Assembly (NCBI GenBank): GCA_030220185.1
Contig: JASPKZ010002335.1
Coordinates: 100,001-164,000, forward strand
DNA length: 64,000 bases
Source of the DNA: Diploptera punctata
Taxonomy: Eukaryota; Arthropoda; Insecta; Blattodea; Blaberidae
Direction of reading: 5' to 3'
Made by a program: the position numbers and the translations under genes. Shown piece by piece: positions 41,935-52,045 of this stretch (position 1 is the first letter of the stretch; every line of letters begins with the position of its first letter). The notes under the pieces were generated by a model. That model did no database searches. It was not told the origin of the DNA and saw only the letters and a list, made by a program, of their open reading frames with translations.

Positions 41935-43735
41935 TATGAAAATAATCGACGTTCGATTTGTTAGCAGACTGCAATTGGGATCATCATCTGGCCAGGGTGA
42001 AAATCAGAGAAACATTATCGCTTATGAGAGGGATAAACGCTGAAGATGATTCTGAAAATTTTGAATTAAAAATCTTGAGAAATGATGAACTGCGGACAGA
42101 ATACCAGATCAAAATTCTTAATATATTTTAAATACTTGAATGTTCAGATGAAAATTTGGCAACTGAAGAAGAAGCTGATATAAATAGAGGATGGGGACCG
42201 TAAGAGATACTATTAAATTGTTTGCGTCAGAAAGCGTAGGTTATGTAAAAAAGAGGCAAAATTAGAATAGGTTTGATGAGGGATGTGTCGACATTGTAGA
42301 GAAAAGAAAGCTAGCAAAAATTAATTGGTAACAATAGCCTAATTAAGTAGTTAGAACAATTGGGTAACATCAGTCGGAAAACCACTAGGTTTTTAAAGTG
42401 TAAAAAGAGGGAATATTTGAGAGAGAATATTAATGATCTTGAAATGAATTAAGGAATAATGAACATCAAAGAATTAAATCAGGGAATCAGAATAGAAAGA
42501 AAAGTGTTTCAACCTAGAACAAAAAATTGGATATGGAAATGGGGATATGATTGCAGATTCCAGGAGTATATCAAATATATGGAAACATTAATTTAATCAT
42601 CATCATCAACAATAACAAGGATTAAGCCCAATGGCCTGTTTCGATCTCATTATAGGTCGAATTGGTCCTTCCATCTCTTCAACATTCTTCTCCCTTTTGG
42701 TTTATAATTATACATTCTTCTTGGTATGCGCTGTTCATTCATTCGTAAATTAATTTAATAAGCTATTAAATGTACGTGCAGAACAGGGTATTGAAGAGGA
42801 TGATTTACAGACAGCATAAATATTGGTCATAGAGCCAAATTACATTAGAGATTGAAATAGCGATAGAAAAATTAAACATATATAAAGCATGCAGTTTAAA
42901 TGGGATCCCAGCAGAAATGATAAAATCAAGGGGAGAAAAATCGATGGACAAAATACGTCAGTTGCATAATGTGATTTATAAAAAAAAAGAAAAAGCCTTT
43001 ACAAAAGATTGGAAATATTATTATTATATTAATATTACCGGTATATATTAGTTATACGTAGTACCAATCTATAAGAAAAGAGATAAAACTGATTGCTAGA
43101 ACTATAGAGGCATATCATTACTTTCATCTGGGTACAAAATTCTAACAAATGTATTAGTATCCAGACTTGCTCCCTATATTGACGACGTAACATGTGATCA
43201 TCAATGTGGTTTTACAAGAAATAGGTCTACAATAGATCAGATTTTTAGTAGGCCTATAAGACAGATTATAGAAAATAAATGGGAATATAATGGTACTATA
43301 CATCAACCATATGTAAACTTAAAAATACGTACGATTCGATTAAGAGAGAGAAGTTGTACAGTATCTTGTTGGATTTCGAAATTTCTAAAAAGCTAGATTT
43401 ATTCGAGTCTGTCCAAATGGCAAAAAGAGTAAGGTGTGCGTAGGCTAACACTTTTCAGATATATTTTTTTTATTCACAATGAGCTAAAGCAAGGAGATGC
43501 ACTATCTCTTGTACTCTCCAACTATGTAGCCTACTAGAGCATGCCTTCAAATCTTTAGAGGACGAAGAAGTCCTATAACACAATGGTATTAATAAGCAGT
43601 ACTAACTGCATGTTGATGATGTAGTATTATTAGGCGATAGTGAGAAGATGCTATGGGCCAACACGCACATTTTATTGAGTATCACTAAGAAATTGGGACT
43701 GGATGTAAACATCAATACAACTAAACATAATATAT
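41935..43735 (+). mobile_element. LINE-A copy, endonuclease end to RT, degraded
   Basis: Begins with the endonuclease end DCNWDHHLARVKIRETLSL (the D-HH pair of the APE fold). Then NDELRTEYQIKILNIF, GWGTVRDTIKLFASESVGY, FDEGCVDIVEKRKLAKINW, LNQGIRIERKVFQ, IAIEKLNIYKACSLNGIPAE and YRGISLLSSGYKILTNVLVS. The RT fingers read CDHQCGFTRNRSTIDQIF, and near 43480 HNELKQGDALSLVLSNYV. The catalytic box near 43612 (HVDDVVLLGDSEKML) has Y replaced by H. Interrupted at 42598-42748. Confidence 0.8.
42598..42748 (-). mobile_element. LINE-B 3' end inserted in LINE-A
   Basis: 151-bp, strongly 5'-truncated LINE-B end (tail (GAT)n at left; AGGCCATTGGGCTTAATCC and KPKGR-region at right) flanked by the perfect 11-bp duplication ATTAATTTAAT (42587-42597 and 42749-42759). 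Very similar to 35690-35866. Confidence 0.93.
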
Positions 43736-43737
43736 AT

Positions 43738-44052
43738 CCATCCATCTATCCATAGGCCTAGTAATTCTACCCGAAGGCAGATCTTTCACTGCATCATAGC
43801 ATTTTCATCCTATGCTTTGCAGCTTTACTAGGGAATTATATGTGTGGTAGCTTTCTGTTGCTTTCCACACCGGTGAAGGATGATGACGATAATGATAAGG
43901 ATGATGGTGATGGCCGGATGATTTTCGGGGACCGTTGGGCCCTAAGCAGAAAAAAATCCGAAAAAAACCTCTACCAGGAGCCTGTCCCGACCGGGAATCG
44001 GACCCGGGCCCTCTGCGTAACATGGCAGCACGCTATGTCGAGACCACAGCGG
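43738..44052 (-). mobile_element. SINE-3 copy
   Basis: Minus-strand head CCAACCGCTGTGGTCTCGAC, B-box GGGTCCGATTCCCGG (first T of GTTC changed to C). Body parallel to 29858-30203. Followed by a TA run and a T-run to about 44093. Confidence 0.85.
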
Positions 44053-44057
44053 TTGGA

Positions 44058-44094
44058 CATAATATATATATATATATATATATATTTTTTTTGT
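44058..44094. repeat. (TA)n then T-run
   Basis: About 26 bases of TA and nine T at the SINE-3 head side. Confidence 0.9.
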
Positions 44095-44234
44095 AAGCCC
44101 ATTTTTTCCCTTAACAGAGATTTAGGCGCTCTCCCCTACAGGGAAGAATTTGAACCATATTAATTTACACTTGTTTTCTTATAGATGTCATTTGACTGGT
44201 CCATGGTCAGCGTTCCGCCTCATACTGACATCTA

Positions 44235-44425
44235 GGAAACCAAGTTAGTACTAGGACGGGAAAAATCGGTAAATTTTGCTTAGAGGCCTTTCATTCAGGC
44301 TTAAGGATATTTTACGAGCCTGAAAATCTTCAGACTCGGGACCCACGGCTTAAAGTCCCTCCCGGAGGACTTGCTCCTTGGATTTTTCCATCCTAAAAAA
44401 TCCATCGACCCCGGCCGGGTAAATG
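44235..44425 (-). mobile_element. SINE-2 copy
   Basis: In reverse: TTTTGCTTAGAGGCC, CTTCAGACTCGGGACCCACG, GGCTTAAAGTCCCTCCCGGA, GGACTTGCTCCTTGGATTTT and CATCGACCCCGGCCGGG. Well preserved; A-box end missing. Confidence 0.75.
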
Positions 44426-44427
44426 AA

Positions 44428-44754
44428 CAGTTAGGCCTAATGAAAAATAAGGAAAATTTTAGAGAAGTGGCTGAATTCAAATACCTAGGTACAATAATTT
44501 ATTACAAACAGGAATGAGGTGCAGAAAGAAATTAAACGTAGGCTCAATTCTGGAAGGGAAAACGTCCAGTTGGTAAACCAAGAATGAGGTGGGAGAATAA
44601 TATTTACTATGAGGGAAGTAGATTATACAGGGGATGATTGGAAAATATTAGCTAAGGATAGGGATGTATGGAGAGATTATGTCCGCGTAGCCATGAACCT
44701 AGGGTTCGATAGTGCCAGTGAGTTAGTTGGTTAGTTAGGTTCAATTCTGGAAAT
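44428..44754 (+). mobile_element. LINE-A fragments: deleted copy with tail, plus start of another
   Basis: Reads EVAEFKYLGTII, EIKRRLNSG, then an internal deletion to GKRPVGKPRMRWENN and the tail to GAGTTAGTTGGTTAGTTAGG at about 44739. The following TTCAATTCTGGAAAT is again LINE-A sequence and is the left half of the target of the next element. Confidence 0.75.
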
Positions 44755-45409
44755 GGGACATTCCATACGAAATCGGCAAAAAAATTGTGAAAAATGAACT
44801 CACATCTTTAAAAGTTTACCATTTTTTTTTACAGTGAAACTTTATGATATACTGAATATCTGTACCGAATTTCAAGTCTTCACTTGGTGTAATTAAATAG
44901 TAATAGAGCTGTCAATTTATCGTATTGTTTTAAATAGTCTCTTTTATAAAATATATTTCTCGAAGTATGGCTATTCCCTCAACTTGAAAAGATAGTCACA
45001 TTATAGATGATTTTATGCTCTATCGCGTGAAAATTAGTATGTTAATATTTACGTTTTCCTGAAGGGCGTAAATGCTATTAATATTCAATTGACCTTCCTC
45101 ACCAAAAAAATTATAAAATCAAAAAGTGCCACATTATTACCTGAACACCAGTTAATTTTTTGTAATTAGTATTAAAGTGGAGTCTTGAAAGGAAACTACC
45201 AAAAATAATTATTTTTCCTAAAATCTCCTATGTGTAGACTGCCCGCAATACCTTTCGCGTGGTAGTGGAGATCGCTCGCTCGTACAAACAATGACGGAAA
45301 CTACTTGGTAATAGTCCTTTGCGCACTAACAAATATTTTTATTGTTATTATCATCATTACATTATTTTTATTATCATTATAACAATTATTACATTATCAT
45401 CATCATCAT

Positions 45410-45512
45410 CATCGTGGACTAGTGGTTACTCTGCACGCCTCCGATTCCGAGGTTCGCGGGTTCAAACTCGATAGGAATCAATGGAATTTTAAAGGCGTAA
45501 CAATTCTGAATG
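45410..45512 (+). mobile_element. SINE-2 head fragment truncating the transposon ORF
   Basis: CGTGGACTAGTGGTTACTCT (A-box) and TTCGCGGGTTCAAACTCG (B-box), then CAATGGAATTTTAAAGGCGT and ACAATTCTGA. It abuts the 3' end of the ORF, suggesting the insertion removed or displaced the rest of the protein. Confidence 0.65.
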
Positions 45513-46139
45513 CTATTTTGCTATTTTAATGCTATGTTTTGATGCATAAAAATGTTGTTGTACTCTTCTTACTGACCAGGAGAGTGGAAGCAACGTTAGA
45601 ATTTTGATTTTATCTTTTTTATCACTGCTAGCAGCAAACGCCTTAAGATTTTCCAAAACCTCAATTTCATATTTATCCTCTTCTTCACTTGAAGAGTCAA
45701 ATTGGTGGAAAATTTTATTTTTAATTGCCTGAGTTACAGTTTTATATTTATTTTTCACATATTTATTGTGAGACATTTTTGCTCTCTTAATGGGACTTTC
45801 CCCTATCAATTTAAATGATTCATTTAATGTTGGTATAGCCGATTCTTTAACGATGTCGGAACTACTATCGTTATTGCTACTAGGTTGTGTTACATCGGAT
45901 TCCTCATTTTCAGTATTAGTTAATCTGTTAGGCTGTACAACCTCAACATTTCTCTTACCCTCTAAAATTAGCCTGCAATTACTACATATTTTTGCCGAGA
46001 GGCAGTGTTCTTGGGGTACCCCGAATTCCTCACAGATCCATGGATGGACAGATCTGAAATTTTTTAAACTACTCTTATGTCGTCGTCCAAGTGGATTGAA
46101 GCACTTTCCATTCACATAACACCAGTTAGGCTTATTCAT
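45513..46139 (-). CDS. Transposon-encoded protein with N-terminal Cys cluster, truncated
   Basis: The open frame runs 46193-45513 (226 codons). I prefer the second ATG at 46139, because the first 18 residues look like non-coding AT-rich sequence. Product about 208 residues: NKPNWCYVNGKCFNPLGRRH with a Cys pair, then WICEEF, EHCLSAKICSNCRLIL (two more Cys pairs, zinc-binding-like). An acidic/serine-rich linker follows, a basic patch PIKRAKMSHNKYVKNKYK, and near the end ILTLLPLSWSVRRVQQHFYA with SKHSIKIAK. This looks like a helix-turn-helix of the ILTLLP-SWS type I recall from uncharacterised arthropod proteins. No catalytic residues seen; the frame stops at the SINE-2 junction. Likely the N-terminal part of the element's transposase. 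Function not established. Confidence 0.6.
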   Translation of the reverse strand: MNKPNWCYVNGKCFNPLGRRHKSSLKNFRSVHPWICEEFGVPQEHCLSAKICSNCRLILEGKRNVEVVQPNRLTNTENEESDVTQPSSNNDSSSDIVKESAIPTLNESFKLIGESPIKRAKMSHNKYVKNKYKTVTQAIKNKIFHQFDSSSEEEDKYEIEVLENLKAFAASSDKKDKIKILTLLPLSWSVRRVQQHFYASKHSIKIAK

Positions 46140-46631
46140 AATAGACAGTGTAATTATATGTACAGTAATAAAATAAAACACTTCAATCTGCAAACTTGTT
46201 AGTTAAAAACGATAAAAGATTATTTTAAATTTGATTGTAATACTTAAAATAATGAGGGTGACACACTAAACACACGTACTGATTTAAATCTACTGTCTAG
46301 TAAATAATCTGAACTTGAGAATTGTTGATAGAGGAACAGATGTTTTAAGAAGACGCGCTGATTCAGCATTTCATTCGTTTGTTAGGAAGTGATACGAGTA
46401 TTAAAATATTCGGTTTTATTTGGAAGTGATATCTTTTAACAACACTATTTCGTCATAGTTTCCAGGGTACAATACAGTACACTCAATAAAATATTATTTT
46501 AAGATTGAAATTAGTAATTATAACATAATAAAAATCTATACCAGTTTATTCAATTAATGGTTTAAGAGTTATTATTATAATATTTCATTTAATTGCAATG
46601 AAAAATTTGTAACAAAATAAATAATTTGTTT

Positions 46632-47053
46632 TAAGGGAGGAAAGAAGATTACAAGTATTTGAGAATAAAGTTCTTAGGAAAATATTTTGATCAAAAAGAG
46701 ATGAACAGACAGGTGAACGGAAGAAACTACATAATAGTGAGCTACGTGATATGTATAGAAAGCCAGATATAATAAGAACAGTTAAGTCTCGTAGGCTTCG
46801 ATGGGCAGGTCATGTGGTACGTATGGAGGATGAAAGAGGTGCTTGGAAAATTCTGGTAGGAAAACCGGAGGGAAAACGCCCAGTTGGAAGACTAAGAATG
46901 AGGTGGGAGAATAACATTATACATGATTTGAGGGAAGTAGATTATACAGGGGATAATTGGAAAACGTTAGCTCGGGATGGGATGTATGGAGAGCTTATGT
47001 CTGTGCTGCCATGAACCTACAGGTTCCACAGAGCCAATGAGTGAGTTAGTTAC
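46632..47053 (+). mobile_element. LINE-A 3' fragment with 13-bp target duplication
   Basis: Flanked by AAATAATTTGTTT (46619-46631 and 47054-47066). Reads REERRLQVFENKVLRK, IIRTVKSRRLRWAGHVVRME, WKILVGKPEGKRPVGRLRMR and EVDYTGDNWKTLARDGMYG, with a GCCAATGAGTGAGTTAGTTA tail. Inserted inside the AAAT transposon. Confidence 0.92.
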
Positions 47054-47814
47054 AAATAATTTGTTTAATAATTCACAGTAAACGTAAGTAACAGAGCTCT
47101 TTACTTCTCACTTCAGCAATACAATTTGATAAATAAATATCTACTGCGTAAGAATTAAAATATCGCCACTTTTATAAATTTACGGTACTGTTCCATTAAG
47201 CACAACATATAATAATTTATTCGATTTAATGGCAGTTGAAAAAGTCACTGATGAAGCTCTTTTAATAAAGTACGCGCGCGACCTTGGTCGTGAAATGAAT
47301 CTGATGCACCGTGGACCCGCGAGTTTTTTTTACGAAAATAGAATAAAAAACATTTATATTGTCCGAACTATTCAACTCTCCAAAAGGGTAATTGCTGAAA
47401 ATTAATCCTTATTACGTGAATAGTATCCTGTATTTTTTCCGTTTTCATTTTTTGATATGTACTGCAGTAAACCGCCATAAAACAGAAAATTGACACCGAA
47501 AATAAAAATATCCTAATTATAAAAATAACACCCTTATACTACATGATATCACCTATATAAATATGTTTGAAACAAATTTTTGCTGTTTACTGTTTCAGAA
47601 ATATTAGTTAGTAAACGTTTTAGTTTATCATATTTACGATAATTTTAGATCATCATAACTACGAACCTATAAATGATAAAAATTAAATTTCTGTATTAAT
47701 ACGTTTATAAATGTATTCACTATATTTAGGGATACATAAAATTAAAAAAATAAATTGCAAGATTTTTTGCTGTCCGATTTGATATGGAATGTCCCAAATG
47801 CATATTATTACGCA

Positions 47815-48610
47815 CTAGCTAATACCCGGTGTGCGCTGCTAGTCCTAAATAAATGTTAAATGTGTTTCTACCAACAGCCGTGCGCTGTTATGCTTGCTCG
47901 GGAATCTGCTTATCCCAATCTTCTTGGCATCAATGAAAGACAAAAATAGTTATTGTGAGTTATCCGTAGAAGATAAACATATGCTGTCGCGGACTTTTTT
48001 TGTAGACTTTTTTTAGATATTCAATTCTGTGTAGGCATTAATTTGGTGTATTTTAGCCTATATTCATCCCCAGAATCTCCTGAACATTTTTCTAAAAGCC
48101 CCATCTCAATCGGATGAACGATATGGCAGAGCACGCATGCCCGGGGAATATATTTATCCCGATCTTCTTGGAATCAATGAAAGACAAAAATGATTATTGT
48201 GAGTTATTCGTAAAATGTAAACCATATGCTGTCGCGGATTCTTTTGTAGAGTTTCTTGAGATATTCAATTTTGTGTACATTAATGTTGTGTATTTGTTAT
48301 GGTTTAGGCAACGTAAGGCATTTAAGCGTCAAAATAGGGACTTTATTTCACGTTTTTCACTACAAAGGGTGATTTTTAGGGGTGAAGGGGTTGAATATCA
48401 CAACTCTCTTATAGCCTATGTTCATCCCGGGAATCTCCTGAACATTTTGCAAAAAAATCCCATCAAAATCGAATCAACAGTGAAGTGGAAGAGAAGACCT
48501 TACGATCTTAACTCCATCAGATAAAATAAATGAATAAATAAATAAAAACGGTATAGCCGCGCATAGAATACGAACAAACAAACAAACCAACCAACAAACA
48601 AACAAACATT
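47815..48610 (+). repeat. Dispersed repeat with internal two-fold duplication
   Basis: Begins ACTAGCTAATACCCGG. A block with CTTCTTGGCATCAATGAAAG and CATATGCTGTCGCGGAC (about 47880-48000) is repeated with changes at 48140-48245. Ends in AACAAACAAACAAACC repeats and TTTTTATATATTAGATT. ORF 48114-48524 falls across it and is not a gene. Confidence 0.65.
48478..48548 (+). mobile_element. LINE-C 3' end fragment
   Basis: GTGGAAGAGAAGACCTTACG, then ATCTTAACTCCATCAGATAA and an AATAAATGAATAAATAAATA tail, inserted into the second block of the dispersed repeat. Confidence 0.7.
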
Positions 48611-48644
48611 GATTTTTATATATTAGATTATACGGGCTTTTATC

Positions 48645-49065
48645 ACCCCAGCTTCTCTCAAAAAAAGTTGAACTGAAAATATATAGATCCCCACAGTTAT
48701 ATTAATGTGAAACATTTAGTTTAAGCGAGGTGAAAATATTATGGGTATTTGAGAATAAAGTTATTTTTAATATTTCAGAACCAAAGTGAGATGAACAGAC
48801 AGGCAAATGGAGAAGACTGCGTAACAGTAAGCTATGATCTTTATGGGAAACCAGATGTAATATGAACAATTGAGTCTATTTTGATTGCGATGGGCAGGAT
48901 ATGTGGTACGAATGGGGAATGAAACAGGTCCATGGAAACTCCTTGTAGGAATACGAAAAGGGAAAGCGCGCAGTACTTAAGTAGAAATAAAATGAGGTAG
49001 GAATGTATGGAGAGTTTACGTCCGCGCGGCCATGAACCTACGGGTTTGATAGTGCCTGTAATTTA
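48645..49065 (+). mobile_element. LINE-A 3' fragment, heavily degraded
   Basis: Traces of VELKIYRS, HLV-ARW..., PK-DEQTGKWRRL and RWAGYVVRMGNETGPWKLLV, then an internal deletion to the tail VYVRAAMNLRV and GTGCCTGTAATTTAGTTA. Confidence 0.75.
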
Positions 49066-49582
49066 GTTATCAATTTAATTGTACGTCTTCAGTTGCTTTG
49101 TATCTTATTATGATGCAACCGATATTGATTTTTTTCTTGTTCTCTATTCTTACATAACTATTATTTATGGCTATATTTTTACTTTATTTCTATCTATTAA
49201 GGTTTATGATGCAGTTTATAAATCGTAAAAACTTCATACATCGTTAATACTCAATCCTGTCATATTTACCCCATTTTTATTTTAAAATGTACATCCTTTG
49301 CCAGTTAATAATTCATGCACTAAAACAAACCAGGTTTTAGGTTCTCAGATTGGAGCTCATGAACAACTTTTGCTTTCGAAAGTAATATTACTTTATTCCC
49401 AAAATTTCCATTAAACGGGGGGTGTATGATTTCTTAAACTGAATTTCAGATTTCATCTAACTGCATGACGTAACTCTGATAAAAATAATCAACGTTACTA
49501 GAACGTGCTAAAAATTACACGTTTTGGAAATCACTAAACTTTCATTGCCAAGACAATAATTTAAGTTACAGATAGCTATTAT
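49066..49582. other. Unassigned AT-rich stretch
   Basis: No coding or repeat signal recognised. Confidence 0.4.
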
Positions 49583-49744
49583 TATTACAGTCCACCGCTG
49601 TGGTCTCGCTGCGGGCCCGAGTTCGATCCTGGGACGTAAAGAAATCCTGGCAGAGTTTTTAGGGGTTTTTCCTCACCTGTAAGACAAATTTCAGGACATT
49701 TTAAGGCCCAAACTGTTCTCGAATACCATCTGTGCATCATTATC
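49583..49744 (+). mobile_element. SINE-3 head and partial body
   Basis: CCACCGCTGTGGTCTCGCTG (part of the A-B interval deleted), CCCGAGTTCGATCCTGGG (B-box), TTTAGGGGTTTTTCCTCACC, TGTAAGACAAATTTCAGGAC. The right end adjoins the next element at a truncated body. Confidence 0.7.
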
Positions 49745-50545
49745 ATAAGTAATGCCACGAGTGATTTCCAAATTATCGATAAATTCACGACTCACGAAGT
49801 GAGGAGTGAATTTATCTAGAGAATTTGGAAATCAAGAGTGGCATTTGTTAGGACTATTTAACGAATAAAATTAGGCTATTTACTCACAAATCATTATTTA
49901 AATATAGTTACTTTAAAATATTTATTTATTTAATGTAAACGGCGATGTTTGAAAACAAATGAGAAACGTTATGTTTCGTTTCTCCATCCACTGCAACAAG
50001 ATCATATAATATTTGTTATATATTGCCATCTGGCGTGGGAAACTTGAAATATCATCGCAATATTATAAGAATGCATCCTAGTGGAGAAAAAATTAAACAC
50101 ATCAAACTGTATATTATAACCAAAATTATAGGTTATTAATTTATTTTTTAGTAAACAACTCGGTAAAATCATTATTTAAAAACACAATTATAGAACACAG
50201 AATCATCAAAAAGAACTCGGTAATATCATTATTTAAAAACACAATTATTGAACACACAATTGTCAAATTTGTATTTCGTCTATAACTTCATTTGAAGCAC
50301 AGCCAAATCTTGTTTCTGCCATTTTGAACATTCAAATATGGCGGCTTTACTGTTAACTCAGTCACTGCAAAAAATGGTCAGATCTGTTCTGAATATTAAA
50401 AAGGAGGAGCTTTCTTTAATATGGTAAATATAACACTGATAAATATTTCGTGAAACACAACTCTGATTGGTTGTAAAACAGAAATCATTGAAACGTGATT
50501 GGTCATTGAGTCCCATTTAGGGCATGAGTTAAATAGTCATCAATA
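49745..50545 (+). mobile_element. Non-autonomous DNA element with terminal hairpin, copy 1
   Basis: Opens ATAAGTAATGCCACGAGTGA. The segment 49751-49845 folds as an imperfect hairpin of about 45-bp arms around CTCACGAAGTGAG. Shares blocks with 56690-57305 (reverse): CGAATAAAAT, ATTATAGGTTATTAAT...TAGTAAACAACTC, AATATTAAAAAGGAGGAGCT and GATTGGTTGTAAAACA. An internal 58-bp duplication lies near 50157 and 50215. No protein. Confidence 0.7.
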
Positions 50546-50589
50546 TTATACTCGCGTCATCTAGCTTAAGTTTAGAATTAAGGCCTCTC

Positions 50590-50745
50590 CTGCAGTATAA
50601 TTACCACCATCATCATCTATCAGATCAGCGTAACCCCGCCTTCCAGGTACCCCAACCTGAGTAGTTGGTTACAAGTACGCCAATGCCAGGAGAGAATACC
50701 AGAAATGTTCTAGTGACAATCTGGTAGCATTGATAAAAACATATT
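50590..50745 (+). mobile_element. SINE-3-related 3' half
   Basis: CACCATCATCATCTATCAG, GCGTAACCCCGCCTTCCAGG, TACGCCAATGCCAGGAGAGA and GCATTGATAAAAACAT, matching 19630-19790. The tRNA head is missing. Confidence 0.65.
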
Positions 50746-50811
50746 ATTATTTTAATATTTTTGTTCTTTCTTTACAGATAATTCATAATGTAGAGCCTAA
50801 AATTTAACCAT

Positions 50812-50872
50812 GGTGAATCGGAAGAGAAGGCCTTACGGTATTAACTCCATCAGGTAAAGTAAACCGTTATTA

Positions 50873-50932
<60 letters not shown>
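50812..50932 (+). mobile_element. LINE-C 3' end fragment with (TTA)n tail
   Basis: GGTGAATCGGAAGAGAAGGC, CTTACGGTATTAACTCCATC, AGGTAAAGTAAACC, then (TTA)n to 50932. Confidence 0.75.
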
Positions 50933-50954
50933 CATCGAATGTAAAAAATGTACC

Positions 50955-51225
50955 TAATGCGATAGGCTTACAAGACTCTTGCTCCAGACAGAGATTCACA
51001 GAGATGGATGATCATCAACTAGCCAATAGAGGGTTCTTAGGTGGTCAGTTTTGTAGTCGGTTTTTTAAACTTGGGAGTCGTTACTTATTGTTGCCAAATT
51101 CTTCGCGATACAGGAAGAGCACCAGATCCATACTGCCCGAAATTCCATAACAAAATGTTTCACCTATGAAGATTCGAACCAATTGCATGATGGCTTAGTC
51201 CGCCCCGCCACGATCCGAGACCTAA
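50955..51225 (-). mobile_element. SINE-1 copy, old
   Basis: Reverse-oriented landmarks GGATGATCATCAACTAGCC, TTAAACTTGGGAGTCGTTAC, ATACTGCCCGAAATTCCATA and a mutated head ATTCGAACCAATTGCATG...CCGCCCCGCC. Confidence 0.65.
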
Positions 51226-51349
51226 TTTAATGTACATACATTTTTAAAAAATATGTGCATGACCTTGTATATTGAAGCCAGTCATTTTACTCCGAATGAA
51301 TTGATTACTTTGACAGACGACTGAACAACTGTATGTCCTAGCACATATT

Positions 51350-51720
51350 TTACTGAATCCAAACTCTACCGATGAATTGGTCTTGGTGGTATGTTTTATG
51401 GACTTCTAGGATCACGTGAAGAGCCTGGTGTACGGACCTGGTTGTAGCACTGCGCCAAACTGCTGGGATGCTTGAGCGTATTCGAGAGTCATGAGGCGTT
51501 TGTCGTGATCATGGAGGTATACATTGTGAACAATTACTTTAAACAGTGCAATACTGTGATTTTGAAACGATCATATTCCGAGTAAACAGATACAAAGATG
51601 GTTGATTTATACAAAACGAAAACAATGAAATTAATTGGTAGTGAGCCACCAGAGACCATGGATTCCTCATATCAAAACACTCAGCCACATCCCTTAACAA
51701 CTTATGAATGTTTTATTCAC
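51350..51720 (+). mobile_element. Mariner-like deletion derivative, relative of 25731
   Basis: Left end TGAATCCAAACTCTACCGAT matches 25731. Inside, traces of DHVKSLVYG and LLGMLERIRES, then RRLS and a CRDHGGIHCEQLL-like ending. The right half contains CCGAGTAAACAGATACAAAG, which also occurs in reverse near 25865-25890. Confidence 0.6.
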
Positions 51721-51892
51721 CCGATATACTTATTTATTGGCACTACGGCCATTTGAGTCTAGCCATTGCTTCTCCTTTGTTAGAAGTTTCTTAATTTAGT
51801 TATGTTTATTTCCTTGCAGATGTAATGAGTGGCTTATACCGACGCAATGACATATCTAATAGGCAACTAAACTATTACTTCAATTATGAAGG

Positions 51893-52045
51893 TCGGTAAA
51901 TTTTGCTCACAGGCCTTTTAAGATTCTTCTATGAGCCTAAAAATCTTCAGACTCGGACGCTCGGCTTAAAGTCCTTGCATGAAAATGTTTTCCTTGAATG
52001 TTTCCATCCGTCCGACCGGATTTGAAGCCGCGACCCTCGAGACTA
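51893..52045 (-). mobile_element. SINE-2 copy, degraded
   Basis: Reverse landmarks TAAATTTTGCTCACAGGCC, AAATCTTCAGACTCGGACGC, CTTAAAGTCCTTGCATG and GTTTCCATCCGTCCGACCGG. Confidence 0.65.

Larger units (their letters stand above)
44755..47795 (-). mobile_element. DNA transposon with AAAT target duplication, candidate undescribed family
   Basis: Ends GGGACATTCCATACGAAATC at 44755 and its near-complement ending at 47795; about 36 bp with a few mismatches. Flanks AAAT (44751-44754 and 47796-47799). Removing the element rejoins TTCAATTCTGGAAAT to GCATATTATTACG, which is continuous LINE-A sequence, so this is a real insertion. Length 3041 bp, including a LINE-A insertion (46632-47053 plus duplication) and a SINE-2 fragment. 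Carries one ORF on the minus strand. Confidence 0.82.

Noticed and set aside
45790..46119. 109-codon + ORF
   Set aside because: Antisense to the Cys-cluster protein, which has the recognisable motifs.
48114..48524. 136-codon + ORF as a gene
   Set aside because: It spans a dispersed repeat with an internal duplication and an inserted LINE-C end; the duplicated block shows no protein-level conservation of frame.
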